A stretch of 64,000 bases of DNA, from positions 1-64,000 of the forward strand of contig QWII01000029.1 in NCBI GenBank assembly GCA_021405325.1. The letters are read 5' to 3'. A program made the position numbers and the translations under genes. Shown in pieces: positions 40,075 through 48,465 of the stretch. The stretch is from Caldilinea sp. CFX5 (GTDB taxonomy: Bacteria > Chloroflexota > Anaerolineae > Caldilineales > Caldilineaceae). The notes under the pieces were generated by a model, which saw nothing but the letters and a program-made list of their open reading frames with translations, made no database searches and was not told the origin of the DNA. The first letter of the stretch is position 1. Each line of letters starts with the position of its first letter.

Positions 40075-40299
40075 GTTGTTTCCTTAACCTATAGGTGGCA
40101 AAGAGACATTTGAGGATGATCAGCTTCGTCTGGAACGGGATGGCCCTTGCGCCAATCGCACAGCAGGAAACCGCTGGAAAAAAGAAAAGGGGGCAACACA
40201 GATAGCGATAGCGCTGCATTGCCCCACCGGAAATTGAGGATGTGGTGTATAAGAAAAGCGCTGCATGATCAGTTCCGTCACAAACTAACAAGAAGTAAC

Positions 40300-40348
40300 C
40301 ACAGATAGGAAAAAGCACGGATAAAAACAGTGCTTCTTCCTATCTGTG
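40300..40348. repeat. Inverted repeat upstream of the MFS gene
   Basis: CACAGATAGGAAAAAGCAC (40300-40318) and its complement (40330-40348) with one mismatch. The rest of 40075-40665 has no intact gene; see the copA-tail remnant and palindrome listed next. Confidence 0.7.
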
Positions 40349-40429
40349 TGAGCTAAAAAACTGCTTTGTCGTGAAGCCCTGCATTTTGGACATTATAGCA
40401 GATAAGCGGACTTGGCCCGAATCCTCGCA

Positions 40430-40485
40430 ACCACATCCTGCGCAGACGCAAAGTATTGCTTACAACACTAATATCGCCACATCAC
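40430..40485 (-). pseudogene. Remnant of a P-type ATPase 3' end
   Basis: The minus strand reads ISVVSNTLRLRRM in one frame, matching [15 protein letters not shown] at the end of the nearby copA. The frame has a stop four codons upstream and no further homology was recognised. It is either a relic of a second copA-like gene or a duplicated copy of the copA tail. Confidence 0.55.
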
Positions 40486-40547
40486 AACTGTCTGCAAAGC
40501 TGCTACGCTATGCCAAGTATACCAAACTTCAGGCTAAATTATTACGG

Positions 40548-40592
40548 GATTATACTCGAAAGTATTATACTTTCGAGTATAATCCCGTAAAA
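40548..40592. repeat. Perfect AT-rich palindrome
   Basis: ACGGGATTATACTCGAAAGT (40548-40567) and its exact complement (40573-40592) with a five-base loop. It lies between the copA-tail remnant and copA. Confidence 0.8.
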
Positions 40593-40607
40593 GTAGGTGT
40601 CAATAGC

Positions 40608-40640
40608 AGATGACCGGCCACTCCATGTAGCCGGTCATCT
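40608..40640 (-). terminator. Hairpin after copA
   Basis: AGATGACCGGC (40608-40618) pairs perfectly with GCCGGTCATCT (40630-40640), 26 bases after the copA stop. It has only a weak T tract, so it is a probable operon end rather than a certain terminator. Confidence 0.5.
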
Positions 40641-40665
40641 GTGTCCACGTTGCTGGGAAGCCCCA

Positions 40666-43137
40666 CTACAACTTTATCCCCCGCAGGCGCAAGGCGTTGC
40701 TAACAACACTAATGCTGGAAAACGCCATCGCCCCCGCGGCCAGAATCGGGTGCAACTGCCGCAGGAAATCGGGCGCCCAGGCAAACGGGGCCAGCACCCC
40801 TGCCGCAATCGGGATCAGGGCGATGTTATAGCCAAAGGCCCAGATCAGATTCTGCTTGATGTTGCGCATGGTCGCCTTGGAGAGCGCCAGGGCTTGGGGG
40901 ACGCTGCGCAAGTCGCCGCGCATCAAGGTGACATCGGCGGTTTCGATAGCCACATCCGTGCCGGTGCCGATGGCAATGCCGACATCAGCCTGGGCCAGGG
41001 CAGGGGCGTCGTTGATACCGTCGCCGACCATCGCCACTTGATAGCCCTCTTCTTGCAGCTTGGCGACATACTTGGCCTTATCACCCGGCAGCACTTCAGC
41101 AAAGACCCGATCAATGCCAACCTCTTTGGCAATGGCCTGGGCGGTCGCTTCGTTGTCGCCGGTCATCATAACGACGGTCAAGCCGAGTTTGTGCAGGGCG
41201 GCGACCGCTTCCTGGGAACCGTCCTTGATCGTATCCGCCACGCCGATCAGCGCGCTGGCTTGCCCATCGACAGCCATCCACATGGCGGTCTTGGCCGCGG
41301 CCTGCAACTGTTCGGCTTTGGGGGCCAGACCATTCAGGTGAACGCCTTCCCGCTGCATCAAGCGCAGATTGCCCAACAGCACTTGGTGACCATCCACCGT
41401 CGCCGCAATGCCATGACCGGCAATGCCTTCAAACGCCGTTGGTTCGCTGAGCACCAACCCCCGCTCCTTAGCCGAGCGCACAATTGACTCACCCAGCGGA
41501 TGCTCGGAGCCGCGTTCAGCAGAAGCGGCTAGTCGCAACAACTCATCGCTGCCGGTGGTTGAGCTTGTCGAAGCCACCACATCCGTCACCGAGGGTTGAC
41601 CTTTGGTGATTGTCCCGGTTTTATCCAGTACAATCGCCGTCAACTTGTGGGCCTGCTCCAGCGCCGCGCTATTTTTAAAGAGGATGCCATTTTCGGCGCC
41701 CTTGCCTACGCCCACCATGATCGAAGTCGGCGTTGCTAACCCCATGGCGCAGGGACAGGCGATGACCAGCACCGCCGTCAAGCGAATGAGCGCCGGCACA
41801 AAGTCGCCACCCACAAACCACCAGACCGCAAAGGTGAGCAGCGCCAGAGCGATCACCGCCGGCACAAAGTAGGCCGCCACCTGATCGACCACCCGTTGAA
41901 TCGGCGCCCGACTGCCTTGCGCCTGCTCCACCAGCCGGATAATCTGGGCCAGCGCCGTCTCTTTGCCCACCTTGGTCGCCTTGAACTTGAGTAAGCCCTG
42001 TTTGTTAATGGTGGCGCCGATGACCGTGTCGCCGACCGCTTTTTCCACCGGCAGGCTTTCCCCGGTGATCATGCTTTCATCAACGGCGGAATGACCTTCT
42101 GTCACCACGCCATCGACCGGAATCTTTTCACCAGGGCGCACCAACACCAGATCGTGCTTGACCACTTCGGCAATGGGAATATCCCGTTCTTCGCCGTTGC
42201 GGATGATGCGGGCGGTCTTGGCTTGTAGGCCGACCAGTTTTTTGATCGCTTCGCTGGTCCGGCCTTTGGCGCGCACCTCCAGCAATTTGCCCAGCACAAT
42301 TAGGGTGATAATCACCGCCGCCGTCTCAAAATAGACATGATGGCCCAGCGTGTGGTTGCCCAACGTCAGCGCAATCAACACAGCGACGCTATAGACGTAG
42401 GCGACCGAGGAACCCATCGCCACCAGCACATCCATGTTGGCGCTGCCGTTGCGTAGACTCTTATAGGCGCCGACATAGTAGTCCCAACCGACATAGAACT
42501 GCACCGGCGTCGCCAGGGCCAGGAAGAGCCAGTTAACCCACGGCTCATGCGCCCACGCGCCCACCAGATTGAAATCGCGTGCCATGCTCAGGAGGAAAAG
42601 CGGCAACGAAAAGAGCACCCCAACCAACAGTCGGATCTGTTGATGACGTAGTTCCGCCGCACGGGCCGCGGCTTCGGCGTCTTCTGTTTCCGCTGTGGCC
42701 GCCGTTTCGACAACATCATAGCCCGCCTTGCGCACCGCCGCCACCAGATCACTATAACTGGTGACGCCAGGCACAAATTCGACTGTCGCCCGCTCGTTGG
42801 CATAGTTGACCTCGGCGTTGAGCACCCCTTCCACCTTGTTGAGCCGGCGCTGAATGGTGTTGGCGCAGTTGGCGCAGGTCATCCCCAGCAAGGGCAATTC
42901 GACCGTTTCGGTCGGCACACTGTAGCCGGCGCGCCCGACCCGGGCAATCACATCGGTCAACACTTCCTTGGGCGAGGAAACCGCCGGATCGTACTCAATA
43001 CTGAGACGTTCACTGGCAAAGTTGACCGCCGCGTTGGCGACGGTATTGACTTTTTTCGCATTACGCTCCACCGCCGCCACACAATTGGCGCAGGTCATCC
43101 CCAGCACGGGGACCGTTAAGGTTTTCATTTCGGCCAT
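40666..43137 (-). CDS. copA: Copper-exporting P1B-type ATPase
   Basis: 823 residues. It pumps Cu(I) out of the cytoplasm using ATP. Two N-terminal metal-binding domains each have GMTCANC (Cys16/19 and Cys88/91). Eight membrane helices are expected, with the CPC metal gate at 461-463 ([13 protein letters not shown]), the phosphorylated Asp505 in DKTGT, SEHPLG in the nucleotide domain and [12 protein letters not shown]. At residues about 521-529 the sequence ASTSSTTG comes from an in-frame short repeat (41554-41578). It is the third gene of csoR-copZ-copA. Confidence 0.96.
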   Translation of the reverse strand: MAEMKTLTVPVLGMTCANCVAAVERNAKKVNTVANAAVNFASERLSIEYDPAVSSPKEVLTDVIARVGRAGYSVPTETVELPLLGMTCANCANTIQRRLNKVEGVLNAEVNYANERATVEFVPGVTSYSDLVAAVRKAGYDVVETAATAETEDAEAAARAAELRHQQIRLLVGVLFSLPLFLLSMARDFNLVGAWAHEPWVNWLFLALATPVQFYVGWDYYVGAYKSLRNGSANMDVLVAMGSSVAYVYSVAVLIALTLGNHTLGHHVYFETAAVIITLIVLGKLLEVRAKGRTSEAIKKLVGLQAKTARIIRNGEERDIPIAEVVKHDLVLVRPGEKIPVDGVVTEGHSAVDESMITGESLPVEKAVGDTVIGATINKQGLLKFKATKVGKETALAQIIRLVEQAQGSRAPIQRVVDQVAAYFVPAVIALALLTFAVWWFVGGDFVPALIRLTAVLVIACPCAMGLATPTSIMVGVGKGAENGILFKNSAALEQAHKLTAIVLDKTGTITKGQPSVTDVVASTSSTTGSDELLRLAASAERGSEHPLGESIVRSAKERGLVLSEPTAFEGIAGHGIAATVDGHQVLLGNLRLMQREGVHLNGLAPKAEQLQAAAKTAMWMAVDGQASALIGVADTIKDGSQEAVAALHKLGLTVVMMTGDNEATAQAIAKEVGIDRVFAEVLPGDKAKYVAKLQEEGYQVAMVGDGINDAPALAQADVGIAIGTGTDVAIETADVTLMRGDLRSVPQALALSKATMRNIKQNLIWAFGYNIALIPIAAGVLAPFAWAPDFLRQLHPILAAGAMAFSSISVVSNALRLRGIKL
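41554..41578. repeat. GAGCTTGTCGA-loop repeat inside copA
   Basis: GGTGGTT (41554-41560), loop GAGCTTGTCGA (41561-41571), AGCCACC (41572-41578). It is the same loop as the intergenic family, but inside the nucleotide-binding region of copA, in frame. Confidence 0.7.
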
Positions 43138-43154
43138 GCTGGCCTCCTTCTATG

Positions 43155-43232
43155 GAACGCGGATGGGGCGGATCGGGCGGATTAAAGCAGATCGAATCCG
43201 TTTGATCCGCCCCATCCGCCCCATCCGCGTTC
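43155..43232. repeat. Inverted repeat between copZ and copA
   Basis: 28-nt arms (43155-43182, 43205-43232) with one mismatch, made of GGATGGGGC-type words. It ends three bases before the copZ stop codon and lies 17 bases before copA. Confidence 0.75.
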
Positions 43233-43235
43233 GAT

Positions 43236-43445
43236 TTACGCCTCTACCGGCGCATAGTCAATCTCTTTCATCAAGGCTTTAATTGAGTCCCAGTTGGCCG
43301 GAGCATCCCAGGTCACGGTGACTTGCTTCGTGTTCTGGTCGGCTTTGACGCTCTGCACGCCGGCCAGTTCACTCAATTCAGTCTCGATCGTATGAGTGCA
43401 ATGACCGCAGCTAATGTTGGGGACGGTAACGGTTTTGGTAGTCAT
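43236..43445 (-). CDS. copZ: CopZ-like copper chaperone (HMA domain)
   Basis: 69 residues, a single heavy-metal-associated domain with ISCGHCTHTIETEL (Cys13 and Cys16). It carries Cu(I) in the cytoplasm to CopA. Its length and secondary-structure order fit a ferredoxin-like fold. It lies between csoR and copA in one direction, with inverted repeats in both gaps. Confidence 0.9.
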   Translation of the reverse strand: MTTKTVTVPNISCGHCTHTIETELSELAGVQSVKADQNTKQVTVTWDAPANWDSIKALMKEIDYAPVEA

Positions 43446-43469
43446 AAGTTTCTCCTATTTGTTTGTGAA

Positions 43470-43538
43470 TTACGAGTCACGAATTACGAGTTACGAACAC
43501 TGGCTTGCAGTGCGTAATTCGTAATTCGTGACTCGTAA
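43470..43538. repeat. Inverted repeat between csoR and copZ
   Basis: 26-nt arms (43470-43495, 43513-43538) with one mismatch, built from TTACGAGT/GAATTACGAG words. Confidence 0.75.
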
Positions 43539-43542
43539 CAGT

Positions 43543-43821
43543 TTACGCTTTACTCGACACTTCAAAGACGCTGGTCACTTCTTTTAACATGCGTTCACGT
43601 TCATCAGGATCGCTGCCCTGGATGGCGGTGGTGACGCAGGTGCGTAGGTGGTTTTCCAGCATCAGCGTGCTGACCTTGCTCAGGGCGGCTTGGACAGCCT
43701 GGATCTGCTTGATGATGTCAATGCAATAGACATCTTCCGCCACCATCCGTTCAATACCCTTGAGATGGCCGGCGGCGCTGGCCAACCGGCGCGTTATTGT
43801 TTTTTGGGTTGTTTCGTCCAT
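43543..43821 (-). CDS. csoR: CsoR-family copper-sensing repressor
   Basis: 92 residues, all-helical. The Cu(I) ligands of the family are present: Cys33 (DVYCIDIIKQIQAV), His58 and Cys62 (LENHLRTCV). It represses without copper and leaves DNA when Cu(I) binds. The ATG at 43821 has GGAAGG upstream; an extra TTG-started version to 43836 is rejected. It leads the operon and its own promoter overlaps a G/C-tract operator, so autoregulation is expected. Confidence 0.93.
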   Translation of the reverse strand: MDETTQKTITRRLASAAGHLKGIERMVAEDVYCIDIIKQIQAVQAALSKVSTLMLENHLRTCVTTAIQGSDPDERERMLKEVTSVFEVSSKA

Positions 43822-43853
43822 GCCGCCGCCTTCCAATCAAACTGCTTAATCCC

Positions 43854-43911
43854 TACCCCCCTGGGGGGGGTGCCTGTTGATAGAATAGCACTGGAATGGA
43901 CAGCTTGTCAA
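43854..43911 (-). promoter_or_regulatory. Promoter and CsoR operator
   Basis: On the minus strand TTGACA (43911-43906), an 18-nt spacer and TATTCT (43887-43882). Just downstream, overlapping the start, is the palindromic ACCCCCCTGGGGGGGGT (43855-43871), the C-run/G-run form of known CsoR sites. Confidence 0.75.
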
Positions 43912-44074
43912 GTAAGAAAAGCTACCATCTGATCGGAGCAACCATAACGAGAACTCGCTACTTCACCAGTACCAGTGCAGAGATGGAGGGTAAAGGGAAA
44001 GTGTAGCTTAACGAACATACTTTTGAGCAAAGTAGTGCGATTGTAGAAGATGGCGCTATTCTGTTGTCTGTAGC

Positions 44075-44102
44075 TTGCGAAAGCACAGCTTTCAAGTACA
44101 AT
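44075..44102 (+). promoter_or_regulatory. Candidate promoter of the kinase gene
   Basis: TTGCGA (44075-44080), a 16-nt spacer, TACAAT (44097-44102), about 70 bases before the kinase start. Confidence 0.5.
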
Positions 44103-44174
44103 ACCTGAATAGCAAATCGGTAAACCTACTTTGATAAACACAACAAGGTAGGTACAACACGAAATTACACGATC

Positions 44175-45083
44175 ATGACTGCCATTCCCATAGCCTTTGG
44201 TCAAACCATTGTTGCCATCCATGGCGCGCAAGGGGCGACCTGGCTACAACAATTGCCTGCCTTACTGGACGCGTATGCTCAACGGTGGGCGCTTCACCTC
44301 GGTTCACCTTTTGCCCTTTCGTATAACTATGTGCTACCGGCCACACGCGCCGATGGCTGCGCCGTGGTTGTCAAAGCCGGCTATCCCAGTGATGAGTTTC
44401 GCAACGAAATCGCTGCGCTCCGTCTCTACAATGGCGACGGCATGGTGCAACTGCTGGATGCCGACCCGGAACGAGGCATCATGCTCCTGGAGCAACTCCA
44501 ACCGGGCGACATGCTCTCGACTTTGACTGACGATGAGGCGGCCACTGTGATCGGTGCGATGGTGATGCAGAAATTATGGCGACCGGCGCCGGCCCACCAC
44601 ACCTTTCCCACCGTAGCGCAATGGGCGCAAGGGTTGCCGCGCCACCGGGCGCGCTTTGATGGCGGTGTTGGTCCTTTGCCCAAGAAACTCTTTGCGGAAG
44701 CGGAAGGCTTGTTTCACGACTTGTTAGCCGCCAATGAACCGGCCATGTTGCTGCATGGCGACCTGCACCACTACAACATTTTGCGCGCCCAACGCCAACC
44801 CTGGCTGGCCATCGACCCCAAAGGTTTAGTGGGCGATCCGGCCTACGAAGTGGGCGCCTTTCTCTATAACCCAGTGACAACGTTGGGCGCACAACCCGAC
44901 CTGGATCGCATCCTGCAACGTCGCGTTGCTCTCCTGGCCGAATGTTTAGGCTTTGACCGGGTGCGCATTCGCGGGTGGGGGGTGGCGCAGGCGGTGCTTT
45001 CGGCCTGCTGGACGATTGAAGACCAGGGCGACGGCTGGGATCATGTCATCAACATCGGCGAACATTTAGTCAAGATCAACTAA
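44175..45083 (+). CDS. APH(6)-like small-molecule kinase
   Basis: 302 residues. It resembles the streptomycin 6-kinase/hydroxyurea phosphotransferase family (APH_6_hur). N-terminal strands include VVKAGYPSDEFRNEIAALRL (the Lys and Glu of ATP binding). The catalytic loop is LLHGDLHHYNILRA and the metal-binding segment AIDPKGLVGDPAYEVGAFL. Chromosomal members often act on other compounds, so antibiotic resistance should not be assumed. A CNNM-type gene begins 11 bases downstream, and the two are probably co-transcribed. Confidence 0.87.
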   Translation: MTAIPIAFGQTIVAIHGAQGATWLQQLPALLDAYAQRWALHLGSPFALSYNYVLPATRADGCAVVVKAGYPSDEFRNEIAALRLYNGDGMVQLLDADPERGIMLLEQLQPGDMLSTLTDDEAATVIGAMVMQKLWRPAPAHHTFPTVAQWAQGLPRHRARFDGGVGPLPKKLFAEAEGLFHDLLAANEPAMLLHGDLHHYNILRAQRQPWLAIDPKGLVGDPAYEVGAFLYNPVTTLGAQPDLDRILQRRVALLAECLGFDRVRIRGWGVAQAVLSACWTIEDQGDGWDHVINIGEHLVKIN

Positions 45084-45094
45084 AAGAAGAGCGC

Positions 45095-46417
45095 ATGAAT
45101 AACCTATCCCTTGAGATTTTGATTGTCTTATTGCTCATCGTTGCCAATGGCGTCTTTGCCCTTTCGGAAGCGGCCATTGTGGCGGTGCGTAAAGCGCGTC
45201 TGCAACAGCGCGCCCAGGAAGGCGACCATGATGCCCAGATTGCCTTAGATTTGGCGGACAACCCCAGCCGCTTTCTCTCAACGGTGCAAATCGGCATCAC
45301 CTTGATTGGGATTGTCGCCGGCGCCTTCGGCGGGGCGACCATCTCCGAGAAGCTCGCCGCCTATCTGGCGCCGCTGCCCTATATTGGCGCTTACGCGGAT
45401 TCGATCAGCTTTGGGTTGGTGGTCTTGGTGATCACCTATCTCTCGCTCATCATCGGTGAGCTTGTGCCCAAAAGCATTGCGCTGCAAAACCCAGAGCAAA
45501 TCGCGACGCTGGTGGCGGCGCCCATGCGGCGGCTCTCGGTCATTGCCGGACCATTTGTCACCTTCCTCAGCTACTCAACTGATTTTCTGCTCCGGCTAAT
45601 GGGGATTCAGACAAACAATGAACCACCTGTCACCGAAGAAGAGATTCGGGTGATGATCGAACAAGGCACCGAATCAGGCGTCTTTGCCGCGGCCGAACAG
45701 GATATGGTAGAGCGCATCTTCCGCTTTGGCGATCGGGCCGTCAGTTCGCTCATGACCCGGCGTCCCGATATTGTCTGGCTCGATCTGGAAGATCCGCTGG
45801 AAAAGAACTTGGGCATTCTCACCAGCCGGGTTTATTCACGCTTCCCGGTCTGCCGGGGCAGCCTGGATGAGGTGGTGGGCGTCGTGCGCGCCAAGGATCT
45901 GCTCAACCAACATATTGAGGGCAAACCCTTTGACCTGGCCGGCGCCGTGCAGCTACCGGTCTTTGTGCCGGCAACCTTGCCTGCGATTCGCCTCCTAGAA
46001 CGGTTGCGACAGGAACGCACCCACATTGTGCTGGTGATTGACGAACATGGTAGTATTGAAGGGCTGGTGACGCTCAACGACATTCTGGGCGCCATTGTCG
46101 GTGACCTGCCGGCGGTCGATGAATCGGATGAACCCTATGCTGTCCAGCGGGAGGATGGCTCCTGGTTCCTCGACGGCATGTTGCCGATTGACGATTTCAA
46201 GGCGCTGCTCGATCTGGACAAATTGCCCGATGAAGAGAGCGGCAACTTTGAAACCCTGAGCGGCTTTGTCATTATGCAAATGGGCCGTCTGCCCAAAGTG
46301 GGTGAAGCGTTTGACGCAATGAACATGCGCTTCGAGGTGGCCGATATGGACGGCTACCGCATCGATAAAGTGCTGGTCGCCCCCACAGTGAAAGCAGCAG
46401 AAAGAGAAGAGTCATGA
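45095..46417 (+). CDS. CNNM/CorC-type membrane protein with CBS domains
   Basis: 440 residues. The N-terminal DUF21 domain has four hydrophobic helices (LIVLLLIVANGVFALSEAAI and FLSTVQIGITLIGIVAGAF). A CBS pair follows (about 205-330, with MTRRPDIVWLD and EHGSIEGLVTLNDILGAIVG). The CorC_HlyC domain is at the end (SGFVIMQMGRLPKVGEAF). Such proteins are linked to Mg/Co efflux; 'hemolysin' is a historical name. It overlaps the next ABC gene by four bases (ATGA). Confidence 0.92.
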   Translation: MNNLSLEILIVLLLIVANGVFALSEAAIVAVRKARLQQRAQEGDHDAQIALDLADNPSRFLSTVQIGITLIGIVAGAFGGATISEKLAAYLAPLPYIGAYADSISFGLVVLVITYLSLIIGELVPKSIALQNPEQIATLVAAPMRRLSVIAGPFVTFLSYSTDFLLRLMGIQTNNEPPVTEEEIRVMIEQGTESGVFAAAEQDMVERIFRFGDRAVSSLMTRRPDIVWLDLEDPLEKNLGILTSRVYSRFPVCRGSLDEVVGVVRAKDLLNQHIEGKPFDLAGAVQLPVFVPATLPAIRLLERLRQERTHIVLVIDEHGSIEGLVTLNDILGAIVGDLPAVDESDEPYAVQREDGSWFLDGMLPIDDFKALLDLDKLPDEESGNFETLSGFVIMQMGRLPKVGEAFDAMNMRFEVADMDGYRIDKVLVAPTVKAAEREES

Positions 46418-48333
46418 CAGCAGCAGGACGCAGCAACGGGCAGCAAGGCGGGCAAGGGCGCGGTGGTGGTTGGGGCGGGCAGCGGGAGCGCGGCAGCTTC
46501 AAACATCTGGGGCGCGCCATCCGTTACCTGGGCCACTACAAGCGCACGGCGGCCATTGCCTATGCTTCGCTATTTCTTAGCACAGCGGCGCAACTGGTGG
46601 TGCCGCAAACCGTGCAGAATATCTTGGACGCCGTGACTAACGCGGTCACCGCGCTGGAAAATGGCGCTGATCCGCTCCAGACGCGGACTGCTGCCGAAAG
46701 TGCGCTGCTCTGGGCCATTGGCTTGACCCTGCTCTTTGCCGTCATTCGCGGCCTCTTTGCCTTTGCCCAATCCTACATGGCGGAAAAGGTGAGCCAGGAG
46801 ATGGCCTTTGATTTTCGCAATGACTTGTTTGCCAAGATCCAGCGCTTATCCTTTAGCTATCATGATCGCAACCAGACCGGTCAACTGATGATTCGCGCCA
46901 CCGATGACGTGGAGAAGGTGCGCGTCTTTATCGGCCAGGGGTTGTTATTTGCCCTGCAAGCTGTTGTTTTACTGGTGGGCGCCTTAGTGCTGCTGGGTAT
47001 TACGAACTGGAGCCTAACGCTCTACGTCCTGCCGATTCTGCCGATTGCGCTGCTGCTCTTTATGCTCTTTGGCGCCGTCAGCCAGCCACTCTTTGGCAAG
47101 GTGCAGGCCAAGCTATCGGCGCTCAACACCATTTTGCAGGAGAATCTGGCCGGCATCAAGGTCGTCAAAGCCTTTGCCCGTGAAGGGGTGGAGCAGCGTC
47201 GCTTTAGCAGTGCGGCGGATGAATTGATGCAACAGCAGATCACCCTGGCGCGCATCTTTAGCTTTCTCTTCCCCTTTATCTTTTTGATTGCCAACCTAGG
47301 ACAGGTGGTGGTCATCTATTTTGGCGGTCGCCAGATCATCGGCGCGACGCTTACCATCGGCGAATGGCAGAAATTTAGCCTCTATCTCATCCTGGTCTTC
47401 TTCCCGATTGGGCAACTGGGCTTTATCATCAGCCAGATGAGCCAGGCCAGCGCCAGCGCCACCCGCATCTTTGAGATTCTCGACGCCAAGAACGAAGTGA
47501 CCGACAAGCCCACCGCCCAACCGCTGCCGCCGATCCAGGGCGGGGTCGTCTTTCAGGATGTGAGTTTCCGCTACTTCAACAGCAGCGACCCGGTCTTGAG
47601 TGATGTCACCCTGGAAGCCAAACCGGGCGAAACCATCGCCTTGCTCGGCGCCACCGGCAGCGGTAAAACGACCATCATCAATTTGATTCCTCGCTTCTAC
47701 GATGTCAGCGCCGGCAAGGTATTGATCGACGGCCACGATGTGCGCGATGTCCAGCTTGAATCGCTGCGCCGCCAGATCGGCATTGTCTTGCAAGAGACCA
47801 ACCTCTTCACCGGCACCATCCGCGACAATATCGCCTTTGGTCGCCCGGAAGCCACCGAGGAGGAGATCAGCGCCGCCGCCAAAGCCGCCGCCGCCCATGA
47901 CTTTATCACCAGTTTTCCACAGGGCTACGACACCCCCGTCGGCGAACGGGGCGCCACCCTGAGCGGCGGGCAAAAACAGCGGGTGGCGATTGCCCGCGCC
48001 CTGCTGCTCGACCCGCGTATCCTCATCCTCGACGACTCGACCAGCAGCGTCGATGTGGCGACCGAGGTGCATATCCAACGCGCCCTCGACCGCTTGATGC
48101 AGGGGCGCACCAGCTTTGTCATCGCCCAACGCATCAGCACCGTGCTGAACGCCGACCAAATCCTGGTGCTGGACAAAGGTCAGGTTGTCGCCCGTGGCAA
48201 ACATGCCGACCTGCTGGAAACCAACCCGCTCTACGCTGAGATTTATCGCAGTCAGTTGGTGGAAGATGCCGCGCCGGCCACGGCAGAGGATGTGACTGCG
48301 GCTGCTGTGCAACCGGCGTTTAGTAGAGATTGA
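46414..48333 (+). CDS. ABC exporter half-transporter with degenerate site
   Basis: 639 residues: a Gly/Arg-rich N-terminus, six membrane helices (about 50-330) and a C-terminal nucleotide-binding domain. Walker A is GATGSGKTT and the signature is LSGGQKQR. After Walker B it has Asp where the catalytic Glu belongs (LILDDSTSSVD), and the H-loop has Gln (VIAQRIS). It therefore should pair with the next gene as the degenerate-site half of a heterodimer like TM287/288 or BmrCD. Substrate unknown. It ends inside an inverted repeat arm that encodes the last codons. Confidence 0.93.
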   Translation: MTAAGRSNGQQGGQGRGGGWGGQRERGSFKHLGRAIRYLGHYKRTAAIAYASLFLSTAAQLVVPQTVQNILDAVTNAVTALENGADPLQTRTAAESALLWAIGLTLLFAVIRGLFAFAQSYMAEKVSQEMAFDFRNDLFAKIQRLSFSYHDRNQTGQLMIRATDDVEKVRVFIGQGLLFALQAVVLLVGALVLLGITNWSLTLYVLPILPIALLLFMLFGAVSQPLFGKVQAKLSALNTILQENLAGIKVVKAFAREGVEQRRFSSAADELMQQQITLARIFSFLFPFIFLIANLGQVVVIYFGGRQIIGATLTIGEWQKFSLYLILVFFPIGQLGFIISQMSQASASATRIFEILDAKNEVTDKPTAQPLPPIQGGVVFQDVSFRYFNSSDPVLSDVTLEAKPGETIALLGATGSGKTTIINLIPRFYDVSAGKVLIDGHDVRDVQLESLRRQIGIVLQETNLFTGTIRDNIAFGRPEATEEEISAAAKAAAAHDFITSFPQGYDTPVGERGATLSGGQKQRVAIARALLLDPRILILDDSTSSVDVATEVHIQRALDRLMQGRTSFVIAQRISTVLNADQILVLDKGQVVARGKHADLLETNPLYAEIYRSQLVEDAAPATAEDVTAAAVQPAFSRD

Positions 48334-48435
48334 GAGAGTAAGAGAGTAAGAGAGTAAGAGAGTAAGAGATAGAGAGATTCGCAACCTCAATCTCTGTATC
48401 TCTGTATCTCTTACTCTCTGTATCTCTCAATCTCT
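48325..48435. repeat. Long low-complexity inverted repeat between the ABC genes
   Basis: AGAGATTGAGAGAGTAAGAG-type words (48325-48380) face AATCTCTGTATCTC-type words (48389-48435). The left arm supplies the last codons and stop of the first ABC gene. Confidence 0.75.
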
Positions 48436-48465
48436 TCTTTGTTCGACCAAAAGGAGTAACGGCCT

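Noticed and set aside
40371..40613. 80-codon frame upstream of copA's 3' end
   Set aside because: It runs through the copA-tail remnant and the AT palindrome with no protein-like features.
44175..45083. Calling the kinase a streptomycin-resistance gene
   Set aside because: The fold fits APH(6), but chromosomal homologues vary in substrate and there is no resistance context.
47296..48390. 364-codon open frame antisense to the first ABC gene
   Set aside because: Shadow of the nucleotide-binding domain; it contains no motif and runs through the inverted repeat.
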